Below the pieces are notes generated by a model. The model was not told the DNA's origin. It saw nothing but the letters and a program-made list of their open reading frames with translations, and searched no databases. Below are positions 26,412 through 35,091 of a stretch of DNA of 64,000 nucleotides, piece after piece. Position 1 is the stretch's first letter; the number at the start of each line of letters is the position of its first letter. The stretch lies in the NCBI GenBank assembly GCA_036655355.1, contig JAVVQG010000009.1:104656-168655 (forward strand). The letters are read 5' to 3'. The translations under genes and the position numbers were made by a program. Source of the stretch: JAUNSR01 sp036655355 (GTDB taxonomy: Bacteria > Bacteroidota > Bacteroidia > Bacteroidales > JAUNSR01).

Positions 26412-28301
26412 ATGGAACAGAAACTAAATATTAAAGAGTTCTTAGACAAAGACGAACAGAAAGACTTGCTTCGTCTGTTGACTGCAGGCTCTGTGGATGA
26501 TGGGAAATCAACACTGATCGGACGCTTGTTGTTCGACAGTAAAAAATTATATGAAGACCAACTGGATGCGTTGGAGCGTGATAGTAAACGTGTCGGAAAC
26601 GCCGGTGCGGGTGAGATCGACTATGCTTTGCTTCTCGACGGTCTGAAAGCGGAACGCGAACAGGGAATCACAATCGATGTGGCATATCGTTATTTCTCTA
26701 CCAACCGTAGAAAATTCATCATTGCCGATACCCCTGGACACGAACAGTATACGCGTAATATGATTACCGGTGGTTCTACCGCCAATCTTGCAATTATCTT
26801 GGTTGATGCCCGTACGGGAGTGATCACACAAACGAAACGCCATACGTTCTTGGTTTCTCTTTTGGGAATCAAACACGTGGTACTTGCCGTGAATAAAATG
26901 GACCTTGTAAACTATGACGAAGCGGTATTCAACCAAATCGTAGAGGATTACAAATCTTTCGTTACCCGTTTGGACATTCCGGATATCAAACCGATTCCGA
27001 TTTCCGCACTAAAAGGGGATAACGTAGTAGAGTCGACAGATGCGATGCCTTGGTATAAAGGTGAAACTTTGTTGGAATTCCTTGAAACGGTACATATCGG
27101 TAGCGATCATAACTACGAGGACTTCCGTTACCCGGTACAGTATGTGCTTCGTCCGAATCTCGACTTCAGAGGATTCTCGGCTAAAGTTTCTTCAGGTATC
27201 GTGAAAAAAGGCGATGAAATCATGGCTTTGCCATCAGGGAAAAGATCAAAAGTGAAAGGGATCCATACCTACGAAGGTGAAATCGACCAAGCTTTCCCAC
27301 CGATGGCAGTGACCCTGACCCTCGAAGATGAGATCGATATCTCCCGTGGCGAAATGATTGTACATCCGGATAATCAACCCTCTATCGACCGCCATTTCGA
27401 AGCGATGCTCGTATGGATGGATGAAGAAGCGATGGATCCGCGCAAACAATTCTATATCAAACACACCACCAACATGACGAAAGCCCGCATTGACGAGATT
27501 CGTTACAAGGTGGATGTAAATACGCTTGAACAATCGAAGATTGACCGACTGTCTCTTAATGAGATCGGACGTGTGGTGCTGACGACCAACAAACCGCTTC
27601 TATTTGACTCTTATAAGAAAAATAAAAGCACAGGTTCATTCATTCTGATCGACCCGATTACGAACAACACAAGTGCTGTGGGTATGATCATCGAGAAGTT
27701 GAATAACAAAGACCTGCCATCGCGCATCAACGATATGAATCGTGAACTGGCTCAGGAGGGTAAATCGTTGATCTCATCAAAAGAACGTGAAGACCGCTTC
27801 GGGCAGAAAGGTCAGACGCTTTGGATTACAGGGCTTGCCGGTAGCGGAAAACGCGAATTGGCATACATCCTGGAGCGTCGTCTTTTCGACGAAGGAAAGA
27901 CTGCTGTCGTTCTAGACGGCTCTTCCGTACGTGCGGGATTGTCTCATGAGTTGGACTTCACTCCTTCCGATCGTGCCGAGCACCTTCGTCGTGTAGCACA
28001 CATGAGTCGCCTGTTGAATAATCAGGGAATCATCACGATCTGTGCATTCCGCTCGCCGGACAATGCCATCCGTGAACAGGTTAAAGATATTATCGGAGCC
28101 GAACGTTTTACCCTTATCTATATGGATGAGTCTCTTGAGGATTGCAAAAAACGGGATGCTCAGATGTATGCGGAGGCGGAAGACGGTCGTATCAACGACG
28201 TACCCGGAATTGATACGCGCTATGATGAACCTCAGGATGCCGATTACAACATCAAGCTTTCTGAAATTGAGATGATTGAGGATTTGATTCGTCGAATCTA
28301 A
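26412..28301 (+). CDS. cysN: CysN GTPase fused to a degenerate APS-kinase-like domain
   Basis: 629 residues. Residues ~20-430 form the EF-Tu-like CysN subunit: P-loop GSVDDGKSTLIGRLL, EREQGITIDVAYR, ADTPGHEQYTRNM, NKMDL. Residues ~465-629 align with CysC but motifs are broken: P-loop GLAGSGKR (474-481) lacks the Ser/Thr after Lys, DGD is DGS (502-504), ISP is RSP, and the KGLYKKA loop is replaced by AQMYAEAEDG. The N-terminal half should drive ATP sulfurylase with CysD; the fused domain is likely non-catalytic or structural. NodQ-like fusion. Intact cysC sits two genes upstream. Confidence 0.93.
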   Translation: MEQKLNIKEFLDKDEQKDLLRLLTAGSVDDGKSTLIGRLLFDSKKLYEDQLDALERDSKRVGNAGAGEIDYALLLDGLKAEREQGITIDVAYRYFSTNRRKFIIADTPGHEQYTRNMITGGSTANLAIILVDARTGVITQTKRHTFLVSLLGIKHVVLAVNKMDLVNYDEAVFNQIVEDYKSFVTRLDIPDIKPIPISALKGDNVVESTDAMPWYKGETLLEFLETVHIGSDHNYEDFRYPVQYVLRPNLDFRGFSAKVSSGIVKKGDEIMALPSGKRSKVKGIHTYEGEIDQAFPPMAVTLTLEDEIDISRGEMIVHPDNQPSIDRHFEAMLVWMDEEAMDPRKQFYIKHTTNMTKARIDEIRYKVDVNTLEQSKIDRLSLNEIGRVVLTTNKPLLFDSYKKNKSTGSFILIDPITNNTSAVGMIIEKLNNKDLPSRINDMNRELAQEGKSLISSKEREDRFGQKGQTLWITGLAGSGKRELAYILERRLFDEGKTAVVLDGSSVRAGLSHELDFTPSDRAEHLRRVAHMSRLLNNQGIITICAFRSPDNAIREQVKDIIGAERFTLIYMDESLEDCKKRDAQMYAEAEDGRINDVPGIDTRYDEPQDADYNIKLSEIEMIEDLIRRI

Positions 28302-28329
28302 CAACAATTTAAATTAACCACTACAAGAT

Positions 28330-29436
28330 ATGGGATTAATTGAGTTTAGTAAACTCCCGGTAAATACGCTGGTAGGCGCGAAATGGAAAACATTCACACG
28401 CGTTTCCAAGAATCAGCCGATTGATAACGGATATAAAGGTAAATTCTACCTGACGAAAGGTATCTGTCGTATTCTCTCTACTCTTCAGCCGTTGGAGGAT
28501 GCAAAACTAAAAAAACTGACCGTTGAGAAAGCATACGAAGACCAACCGGTTTTCATTCTGGGACATTGGAGAAGTGGGACGACCTTCGTTCACAACATCC
28601 TTTCACTCGACCAGCACTTCGGATACAATACCACTTATCAAACGGTATTCCCGAACCTCATGCTTTTCGGCCAGAGTTTCTTTAAGAAAACAATGGCTTA
28701 TCTGATGCCGGACAAACGTCCCACAGACAACATGGAGCTTAACGTAGACCTTCCTCAGGAAGAGGAGTTTGCGTTATCGAACTTGACTCCGGTCAACTAT
28801 TACAACTTCTGGTTCTTCCCGAAATCATGGGATGAATACACGAATAAATACCTGACTTTCCGCGATGCTTCACCAGCTGAGAAGAAAGAATTTCAGGATA
28901 CCTTCCGTCAATTGGTGAAAGTGTGCCTTCACAATACGAACGGCACTCAGTTCTTGTCTAAGAACCCGCCACACACGGCTCGTATAAAAGAAATTCTGGA
29001 AATGTATCCAAACGCGAAATTCATTTATCTGATGCGTAATCCGTATACAGTATTCGAATCGACCCGTTCATTCTTCACAAACACCATTCAGCCGCTGAAG
29101 CTACAGGATTTCTCAAATGAAGAGATCGAAAAACAGATTTTGTCAGTCTATAAAACGATGTACGACAAGTATGAAGCTGACAAGAAACTGGTTCCGGAAG
29201 GCAATCTGATCGAAGTAAAATTCGAAGAGATCGAAGCCGATGCAATGGGTATCACTAAGAAAATTTACGAAACGCTGAACCTGCCCGGCTTCAAAGAAGC
29301 TGAACCTGCAATTTCAGCTTATCTGAATAAGAAAAAAGGGTATAAGAAAAACCAGTATCAATACGAACCGCGTACCGTGGAACTTGTTGAGAAAAACTGG
29401 AAATTCGCACTGGACCAGTGGGGATATACTTTATAA
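28330..29436 (+). CDS. PAPS-dependent sulfotransferase
   Basis: 368 residues. 5'-phosphosulfate-binding loop FILGHWRSGTTFVHNIL near residues 75-90 and 3'-phosphate motif YLMRNPYTVFESTRSFF near residue 235 are clear. LSKNPPHTARIKEI and the C-terminal KKNQYQYEP-type loop also fit family Sulfotransfer_3. Position directly after cysNC shows PAPS is made for sulfonation of an acceptor. From memory, a similar cluster in Bacteroides thetaiotaomicron (BT_0412-BT_0417) sulfonates steroids; the acceptor here is not known. Possible alternatives are lipids or glycans. Confidence 0.9.
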   Translation: MGLIEFSKLPVNTLVGAKWKTFTRVSKNQPIDNGYKGKFYLTKGICRILSTLQPLEDAKLKKLTVEKAYEDQPVFILGHWRSGTTFVHNILSLDQHFGYNTTYQTVFPNLMLFGQSFFKKTMAYLMPDKRPTDNMELNVDLPQEEEFALSNLTPVNYYNFWFFPKSWDEYTNKYLTFRDASPAEKKEFQDTFRQLVKVCLHNTNGTQFLSKNPPHTARIKEILEMYPNAKFIYLMRNPYTVFESTRSFFTNTIQPLKLQDFSNEEIEKQILSVYKTMYDKYEADKKLVPEGNLIEVKFEEIEADAMGITKKIYETLNLPGFKEAEPAISAYLNKKKGYKKNQYQYEPRTVELVEKNWKFALDQWGYTL

Positions 29437-29453
29437 ATAGCAACTATTTTTTC

Positions 29454-30413
29454 ATGACTACGAAATCTATAAGAAGATGCCTCGCAACCACTTTGGTTGC
29501 GACATCTTTTTGCTCTTTATATGCTCAGTCAACCAATTCCCAATTGAAATATTCCGATATGGACAGTTGGATTATGAGAAATATAAAAGAAAGCGGAATA
29601 ATCGGAGGAAATGAACGGATTTTATATGAGATTGGACATCCGGATACCATTCCGGAAGCCCTTCCCCATAATCCGGGCGATTCCCCTTGGGAAACATCGA
29701 GCGTTTACGCTAAAGTTTCAGGAATTACAAAAGGAAGTAGTACCGTATTCCCTGAAAAAAGAGGAAACGGTTATGCGGCTCGTCTTGAAACAAGATTGGA
29801 AGAGGTCGCGGTACTCGGTCTGATTAACTTGAAGGTTTTGGCTACGGGTACGATCTTCACCGGAAGCATCATGGAGCCGGTAAGAGACAGCAAAGACCCG
29901 ATGCAGAAATTGATGCAGGGAATTCCTTTCTCGAAAAGGATCAAAGGCATTAAGTTCGATTACAAAGCGAAGACGGGAGGAAAACGTATGAAAGCTACCG
30001 GCTTCAGCAAATCAAACCTTAAAGGTAAGAATGCGGCAGACATCTGTGTACTCCTTCAGAAACGATGGGAGGATGAAGAGGGTAACGTAATGGCCAAACG
30101 TGTCGGTACAGGCTGGATCCGAATCACGGAATCAACTCCGGATTGGGTGAACGGCTTTGAACTTCCGGTTGCGTACGGCGATATCACCCGTTCGGCTGAT
30201 TATCAGCCTTACAAAGGGTTATACAACGGCGATGACATCATCTGTGGCAAAAACAGCAAAGGTGAAAACAAACGTATTACCGAAGTGGGTTGGGGTGATG
30301 AAAACGATCAGCCTACTCACATCATCATACGCTTTTCTGCCGGATACGGGGGGGCGTATGTAGGTGCAGTTGGTGACGTGCTATGGATTGACAATGTTGA
30401 AATTGTAGAATGA
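29454..30413 (+). CDS. Secreted PCMD-domain protein
   Basis: 319 residues from the ATG at 29454 (MTTKSIRRCLATTLVATSFC) with a signal peptide cut near LYAQS; an in-frame ATG at 29418 would overlap the sulfotransferase gene. The body (..GYAARLETR.. IKFDYKAKTGG.. ADICVLLQKRWEDEEGN.. IIRFSAGYGGAYVGAVGDVLWIDNVEIVE) is the PCMD domain (putative carbohydrate metabolism, PF13201), a beta-sandwich found in Bacteroidota surface proteins. Only 17 bp after the sulfotransferase stop and before a strong terminator, so it is the last gene of the sulfur operon. Its function is unknown. Confidence 0.82.
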   Translation: MTTKSIRRCLATTLVATSFCSLYAQSTNSQLKYSDMDSWIMRNIKESGIIGGNERILYEIGHPDTIPEALPHNPGDSPWETSSVYAKVSGITKGSSTVFPEKRGNGYAARLETRLEEVAVLGLINLKVLATGTIFTGSIMEPVRDSKDPMQKLMQGIPFSKRIKGIKFDYKAKTGGKRMKATGFSKSNLKGKNAADICVLLQKRWEDEEGNVMAKRVGTGWIRITESTPDWVNGFELPVAYGDITRSADYQPYKGLYNGDDIICGKNSKGENKRITEVGWGDENDQPTHIIIRFSAGYGGAYVGAVGDVLWIDNVEIVE

Positions 30414-30422
30414 CACCTTAAT

Positions 30423-30471
30423 AAAAAATCGAAGCGACTGTTTCAACAGAGACAGTCGCTTCGATTTTTTA
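30423..30471. terminator. Bidirectional intrinsic terminator
   Basis: Near-perfect 18-19 bp inverted repeat AAAAAATCGAAGCGACTGT / ACAGTCGCTTCGATTTTTT with an 8-nt loop, ending the sulfur operon and the convergent yfcE gene. Confidence 0.92.
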
Positions 30472-30521
30472 TACCTAACTGAAACGGGGAGATCTCCATG
30501 CTTTACTTTCCCCCTTTTTCT

Positions 30522-31076
30522 TTACGCTTCCTTTACCGGCAAAGATGCCAATCGAACACCATCTTCGAGACGATGTACAGAAATGATTCCCGCTTCGTAA
30601 ATCGCAAACGTTGCCTCACGTCCCTGTTTTGGTAACGTGATCGAGCCGGGATTACAAATGGTGATTCCTTTTTCACGACAAACTTCCCATAAGTGGGTAT
30701 GCCCGTAAAGAAACAAAGCTCCTGTCGGCAAGAACGGCAATTTACCGGGATTATAAAGGTGTCCGTGGGTAGCGAAAATACGAATTCCCTCCTCCTCGAT
30801 CAATGCATAATCGGCCATACAGGGAAATTCAAGTAACATTTGATCCACTTCAGCTTCGCAATTTCCACGAACCGCGATGATCTTATCTTTGAGAGGGTTT
30901 AACAACTCCACCACCCCCTTAGGATTATGTCCCTGAGGAATGGGGTTACGGGGACCGTGATACAATATATCGCCGAGAATCAGCAGTCGGTCGCAATTCA
31001 GTTCTCCGAAATACTTCAGCGCCTGGCGCGTTGTTTGTTCCGATCCATGCAGGTCGGAGATAATCATCGTACGCAT
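30522..31076 (-). CDS. yfcE: YfcE-type metallophosphodiesterase
   Basis: 184 residues, the exact typical length. Metal-binding motifs of the calcineurin-like fold: SDLHGSEQT (residue 8), GDILYHGPRNPIPQGHNP, RGNCEAEVDQ, FATHGHLYNPG and YGHTHLWEV. E. coli YfcE hydrolyses phosphodiesters with Mn2+; the physiological substrate is unknown. Promoter TATTTTTG lies 20 bp upstream. Monocistronic. Confidence 0.92.
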   Translation of the reverse strand: MRTMIISDLHGSEQTTRQALKYFGELNCDRLLILGDILYHGPRNPIPQGHNPKGVVELLNPLKDKIIAVRGNCEAEVDQMLLEFPCMADYALIEEEGIRIFATHGHLYNPGKLPFLPTGALFLYGHTHLWEVCREKGITICNPGSITLPKQGREATFAIYEAGIISVHRLEDGVRLASLPVKEA

Positions 31077-31095
31077 AAAATATAGTTTTAAAACA

Positions 31096-31103
31096 CAAAA
31101 ATA
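31096..31103 (-). promoter_or_regulatory. Bacteroidota -7 promoter element (yfcE)
   Basis: TATTTTTG on the minus strand, 20 bp upstream of the yfcE ATG. Confidence 0.6.
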
Positions 31104-31232
31104 CCGCTTTCCCCCATTTCACGTCCTTATTAGCCTATTTTATCTCTATTAAATTATTTTTCTGCGAACAAATCAAAAGAATTGTTTGTTTACCTGTTTG
31201 TAGCATTATTTCTCACCTTAATCTATACAGAC

Positions 31233-31607
31233 ATGAAACAAAGTATTCGAAACAAAAGAAAACAGGGAAAGGACGTATCAAGAGAGTTACAGGTAATGTT
31301 AAAAAGAGCGGTGAACACCAAAGTACCCGTGATCGTTGACACTCCTCCGAGTGTAATGGTTCCGAAAGCAGTTCATCTTTCGCAGGAAGAACTGGATCTA
31401 TACAACTTCGAAATGGTGAAATCCGCAAACATGAATATCACACCCATTCCTCAAGCCAGAGAAAGCGTACGCTTCAATAAAGCGTTGAATGCTTTCAGAC
31501 AAGCCGGCGTACAGGCGAATACCTATACACACATCGGGTATTATCAGATTCCGAAAGAGGATGAAGATGATCGGGTTAAACAATACCGCTACATGCTTCT
31601 TTGGTAA
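31233..31607 (+). CDS. Small protein of unknown function
   Basis: 124 residues from the ATG at 31233 (MKQSIRNKRKQGKDVSRELQ). A TTG 17 codons upstream would add a hydrophobic segment but is a less likely start. Basic N-terminus, no signal peptide, no cysteine. I do not recognise a family. Followed by a strong terminator, which supports a real monocistronic gene. Confidence 0.6.
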   Translation: MKQSIRNKRKQGKDVSRELQVMLKRAVNTKVPVIVDTPPSVMVPKAVHLSQEELDLYNFEMVKSANMNITPIPQARESVRFNKALNAFRQAGVQANTYTHIGYYQIPKEDEDDRVKQYRYMLLW

Positions 31608-31624
31608 GGATCAAAGCACTTTAT

Positions 31625-31668
31625 AAAAAAAACGGATTACAACCCTAGAAGTTGTAATCCGTTTTTTT
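31625..31668. terminator. Bidirectional intrinsic terminator
   Basis: 17-bp perfect stem AAAAACGGATTACAAC / GTTGTAATCCGTTTTT with a 7-nt loop, between convergent genes. The right arm lies 4 bp from the rclC-like stop codon. Confidence 0.92.
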
Positions 31669-32254
31669 ATCTTTTCTTATTCAGAATACTTTTTGCCGAG
31701 TCAGATAAGGCAACCAATGCACCAGCGATAATAGCGGTATCTTTAATCACCAATCGTCCCGCTCCTGTCAATAACGGAAATCCGTGCTCTCCGCTTCCCA
31801 AATCGGGAACCCACACCTCAGGAGTCGTAACTAGGAAAGAGAGTGTTCCGATGGTCATGATCACTACCAATCCTGCTCCGACCAAACCGGCTTTCGGAAA
31901 GAAAATTCCGAGAAACGTCAGGATACCGATGGTCATGATCAGAATACCGAGACCTTTAGAAAACTGATAGGTGTTGTTCTGTTCATGCCATTCGTGTTTA
32001 GCAGCGTCAAACTCTCCCTCTTTCAGCTTATATTGCTTGTAATCGGGTGCATCATTGGAATAGAAGAAACTCATAAAGGGACTATTTGCCACAAACGGCA
32101 CAATTCCTTCCGCTTCATAATTCCAGAATTTCAATCCACCGATCCAAACAAATATGATCAGTATCGCTACACGAATCAAATTGATTCCGGCCTTTTGGGA
32201 GTTAGCGGCAACTTTTAGAAAATCATTAAACAGTTCATTCATTCGGGTTTTCAT
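31667..32254 (-). CDS. DUF417/RclC-like inner membrane protein
   Basis: 195 residues with four hydrophobic segments. RVAILIIFVWIGGLKFWNYEAEGIVPFVANSPFMSFFY and LSFLVTTPEVWVP..GFPLLTGAGRLVIKDTAIIAGALV are characteristic of DUF417 (E. coli RclC/YkgB, part of the reactive-chlorine response). The AraC-type gene upstream on the same strand makes a regulator/target pair resembling rclR-rclC. The redox role is inferred from this context only. Confidence 0.78.
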   Translation of the reverse strand: MKTRMNELFNDFLKVAANSQKAGINLIRVAILIIFVWIGGLKFWNYEAEGIVPFVANSPFMSFFYSNDAPDYKQYKLKEGEFDAAKHEWHEQNNTYQFSKGLGILIMTIGILTFLGIFFPKAGLVGAGLVVIMTIGTLSFLVTTPEVWVPDLGSGEHGFPLLTGAGRLVIKDTAIIAGALVALSDSAKSILNKKR

Positions 32255-32282
32255 ATCACTCTATTTATTATGTTTTGTTTCT

Positions 32283-32298
32283 GATGCAAAGTTGCATC
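32283..32298 (-). promoter_or_regulatory. Dyad overlapping a promoter-like element
   Basis: GATGCAA-AG-TTGCATC is a perfect 7-bp dyad 29 bp upstream of the DUF417 gene; on the minus strand it contains CAACTTTG, one mismatch from the -7 consensus. Candidate operator for the neighbouring AraC-family regulator, though AraC sites are more often direct repeats. Confidence 0.4.
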
Positions 32299-32344
32299 TT
32301 TCCACATCCCCGCAGAATGGCAATTATGCCGAATGAGTTGACAA

Positions 32345-33181
32345 TTATTCCCGTTTTTCTCTTTTTCTGTATTCTGTGATACTTTCGCCTGTACGTTTAC
32401 TAAAAAAACGACTAAAAGAGGATAAATCCTCAAAACCCAATATATAAGCGATCTCCTTCGCACTTTTAGAACTGTAGAGCAACAAACGTTTCGCCTCCGT
32501 TTCAATTCGTTGGTGAAGAATATTCAATGGCGAGGGCAAGCCGAAAGCCGTAAAGAGATTTGAAAGTGTTTTTGGTGAGCGATTCAGCAGTGCCGCATAC
32601 TCCTTCACTTGTTTCTTCTCCTTATAGTGGTTGTCTACCAATACATAATACTCCCTGACAAGATTAAAACCGTGCTCGTTTTCAGTAGTTATTCCTGCCT
32701 GCTTACGTGCAAAACGGGTACACATAATAATAAAGCGCTTTAGTAAAATGCGAAGCATCTCCTCCTGAAGGGTATCATTGACTCCGTATTCACCTTCCAA
32801 ACCACGTACAATTTCCTCTAGCGATACGACTTCTCGTTCTCCAAGTTGGATTTTTTTGATTTCGGCAGATCCGTGGAAAAGAAATCCGTTACAGGACACT
32901 TCGTTGTCATGCCCGAAAATACAGTAGAAATTGCTATTGAAGAGTAATGTCAAGTAAGTTCCCTTCACCTCCTTTATATCAAAATGATGTAAAGGAGTCA
33001 AGGCGATGATCTGATTCTTTTCGACCTCAATTTCAACATGTTCAACTTCAATCGTAACACTCCCCTCTTGTACCCATATAAATTTGTATAGAGAAGAATC
33101 CGTCTGTAACGTACGACTTTCGTGTAAGTTGGAACTTAACGCCACGGTTCCTTTCAATTTCGTACTGAAGTTATATTCCAT
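32345..33181 (-). CDS. AraC-family transcriptional regulator
   Basis: 278 residues: N-terminal cupin-like sensor (LYKFIWVQEGSVTIEVEHVEIEVEKNQIIALTP) and C-terminal double HTH (KQVKEYAALLNRSPKTLSNLF; SAKEIAYILGFEDLSSFSRFFSKRTGESITEYRKR). It lies 90 bp upstream of the DUF417 gene on the same strand and may activate it, as RclR does for rclABC. The reactive cysteines of RclR cannot be confidently matched, so this is context-based. Confidence 0.88.
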   Translation of the reverse strand: MEYNFSTKLKGTVALSSNLHESRTLQTDSSLYKFIWVQEGSVTIEVEHVEIEVEKNQIIALTPLHHFDIKEVKGTYLTLLFNSNFYCIFGHDNEVSCNGFLFHGSAEIKKIQLGEREVVSLEEIVRGLEGEYGVNDTLQEEMLRILLKRFIIMCTRFARKQAGITTENEHGFNLVREYYVLVDNHYKEKKQVKEYAALLNRSPKTLSNLFTAFGLPSPLNILHQRIETEAKRLLLYSSKSAKEIAYILGFEDLSSFSRFFSKRTGESITEYRKREKRE

Positions 33182-33278
33182 AAAAGATATTTATAACGAG
33201 AATTACTTTTCGGGTATAAATAAATGCATTTTTAATGGAATTAAAAGCAACGGTAGGAATTAATTCGCACAAACAAGC

Positions 33279-33965
33279 TTATAAATCGAGTATGCGGATG
33301 TCCATGCCCAAAAGATCCACTATCAGTAACCGATTAGATAAGACACGACCACAACCCGTAATTATTTTAATCACTTCCGAGGCCTGCAAAGTTCCCACCA
33401 CACCCGGCACTACCCCCATTACGCCGGAAGTCACGGAAGCGGTCTCGGGCTTATCGGGAAAAAGATCAACATATCCTGCTGCTCCGCCATAATGGAAAAC
33501 AGAAACCTGTCCTCTAAACTCGCCGATGCTTCCATATACATACGGTTTGCGAAGTTCGTAACACACTTTGTCAATCAAGTAACGTGTTTCATAATTATCA
33601 CACCCGTCAATAATCACATCATAGCGTGAGATCAGTTCATGTGCATTCGCTTCATCAAGTCGGAAGGGATAACAATCAACAACCGCATGAGCATTCGATT
33701 CACCCAACCGTGCGGCGGCACACATCACTTTTGACTTCCCCACTTCCGACTCCTTATAAAGTACCTGTCTTTGAAGATTAGAGAGCGATACCTCGTCACC
33801 GTCTACCAGGCCGATCCGACCCACCCCAGCTGCCGCCAAATAAAGGGCGATGGGAGAACCGAGTCCCCCCACGCCGACAAGCAAGACAGAGGCTTGGGAG
33901 AGTTTCCGTTGCCCCTGCTCTCCAATCTCACTGAGTCGGATGTGACGGTCATACCGTTCGCTCAT
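33279..33965 (-). CDS. thiF: ThiF-type sulfur-carrier adenylyltransferase
   Basis: 228 residues from MSERYDRHIRLSEIGEQGQ at 33965; a longer frame starting at 33995 overlaps thiH more and lacks the conserved N-terminus. E1-like Rossmann motif GVGGLGSPIALYLAAAGVG, DGDEVSLSNLQRQVLY, DNYETRYLID. The Cys pair of the zinc site usually found in ThiF/MoeB C-terminal parts is absent. Adenylates the ThiS C-terminus. The ATG overlaps the thiH TGA by one base (TGATG), implying translational coupling. Last gene of the thi operon. Confidence 0.9.
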   Translation of the reverse strand: MSERYDRHIRLSEIGEQGQRKLSQASVLLVGVGGLGSPIALYLAAAGVGRIGLVDGDEVSLSNLQRQVLYKESEVGKSKVMCAAARLGESNAHAVVDCYPFRLDEANAHELISRYDVIIDGCDNYETRYLIDKVCYELRKPYVYGSIGEFRGQVSVFHYGGAAGYVDLFPDKPETASVTSGVMGVVPGVVGTLQASEVIKIITGCGRVLSNRLLIVDLLGMDIRILDL

Positions 33966-35080
33966 CAGTTCATCACTACATCCCAATCTTTCCATACCGC
34001 TTCATAACCTGCATTTTTAATCGCTTGTTCAATCGCTTCGGGTGAACGGTCATCAGCCATTACCCACTGTTCAAGAGCCGCCGGATAGGTAGCATAACCT
34101 CCCGGATCGGTTTTGGAACCCGCACTCATTGAAGTCACACCCAATGTGCACATGTTATCGCGCATATGAGGAGATTCACGCGTGGAAAGGGCGATTTCCA
34201 CATCGCGGTCGAAAAGACGGAAAGCAAAAATAGCCTGTGCCAATTCCCTGTCCTGCATCACCACATTGGGTTTGAAACCCTCCCCTTCATGAGGTCTGAT
34301 CCGAGGAAAAGAAACCGAATATTTTGTACGCCAATATTTTTTCTGCAAATAGCGCAGGTGATGTGCCATCATCGCAATATCGGTACGCCAATCCTCCAAC
34401 CCGATGAGCACACCCAATCCCATCTTACGGATTCCCGCTTCTCCCAAACGGTCGAAAGTATCGAGCCGATAATTGAAATCACGTTTTTTCCCTGCTGGAT
34501 GATAAATTCCGTACCGTGCTTTGTTGTAAGTTTCCTGATACACATAAACCGAATATAGGCCCTCGTCGATCAACGATTTATACTCCTGCGTCTCCAGAGG
34601 CTGTACTTCGATGGAGATGTTGGAGAAGTAAGGCTTCACCAGTCGGATGGCATTCTTTAGATACGAAACACCCGCGTGACGGGGAGACTCGCCGGTTACA
34701 AGCAGGATATGATGGAAATCCCCCAATTTACGGATCGCTTCCGCTTCCTGAATAATCTCCTCATTCGTCAGAATGATTCGTTTAATCGGGTTGTTGTGAT
34801 TGAATCCACAATACACACAGTGGTTCGTACAAGCGTTCGTCAGATACATCGGAATATACATCTGAATGGTTTTGCCGAACCGCTGCTGGGTATATCGCCG
34901 GCTTTTAAGGGCCATTTGTTCAAGGTAAGGGGTGGCCGCTTTTGAAATCAGAGCTAGAAAATCTTCTATATCCAAATGCTCCTTAGCCAATGCCACCTCT
35001 ACGTCGCGTGTGGTTTTGGAGGCAATATGCCGGGAGAGTTCCTCCCAGTCATATTGATCTATTAGTTCTATATATCTCAT
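33965..35080 (-). CDS. thiH: 2-iminoacetate synthase
   Basis: 371 residues from MRYIELIDQYDWEEL at 35080, matching the usual ~372; the longer frame runs back over thiC. Radical SAM cluster motif CTNHCVYCGF (CxxxCxxC) near residue 84. ThiH cleaves tyrosine with S-adenosylmethionine to give dehydroglycine for the thiazole ring. Its presence instead of ThiO fits an anaerobe. Confidence 0.95.
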   Translation of the reverse strand: MRYIELIDQYDWEELSRHIASKTTRDVEVALAKEHLDIEDFLALISKAATPYLEQMALKSRRYTQQRFGKTIQMYIPMYLTNACTNHCVYCGFNHNNPIKRIILTNEEIIQEAEAIRKLGDFHHILLVTGESPRHAGVSYLKNAIRLVKPYFSNISIEVQPLETQEYKSLIDEGLYSVYVYQETYNKARYGIYHPAGKKRDFNYRLDTFDRLGEAGIRKMGLGVLIGLEDWRTDIAMMAHHLRYLQKKYWRTKYSVSFPRIRPHEGEGFKPNVVMQDRELAQAIFAFRLFDRDVEIALSTRESPHMRDNMCTLGVTSMSAGSKTDPGGYATYPAALEQWVMADDRSPEAIEQAIKNAGYEAVWKDWDVVMN

Positions 35081-35091
35081 CTTTAATTTTA

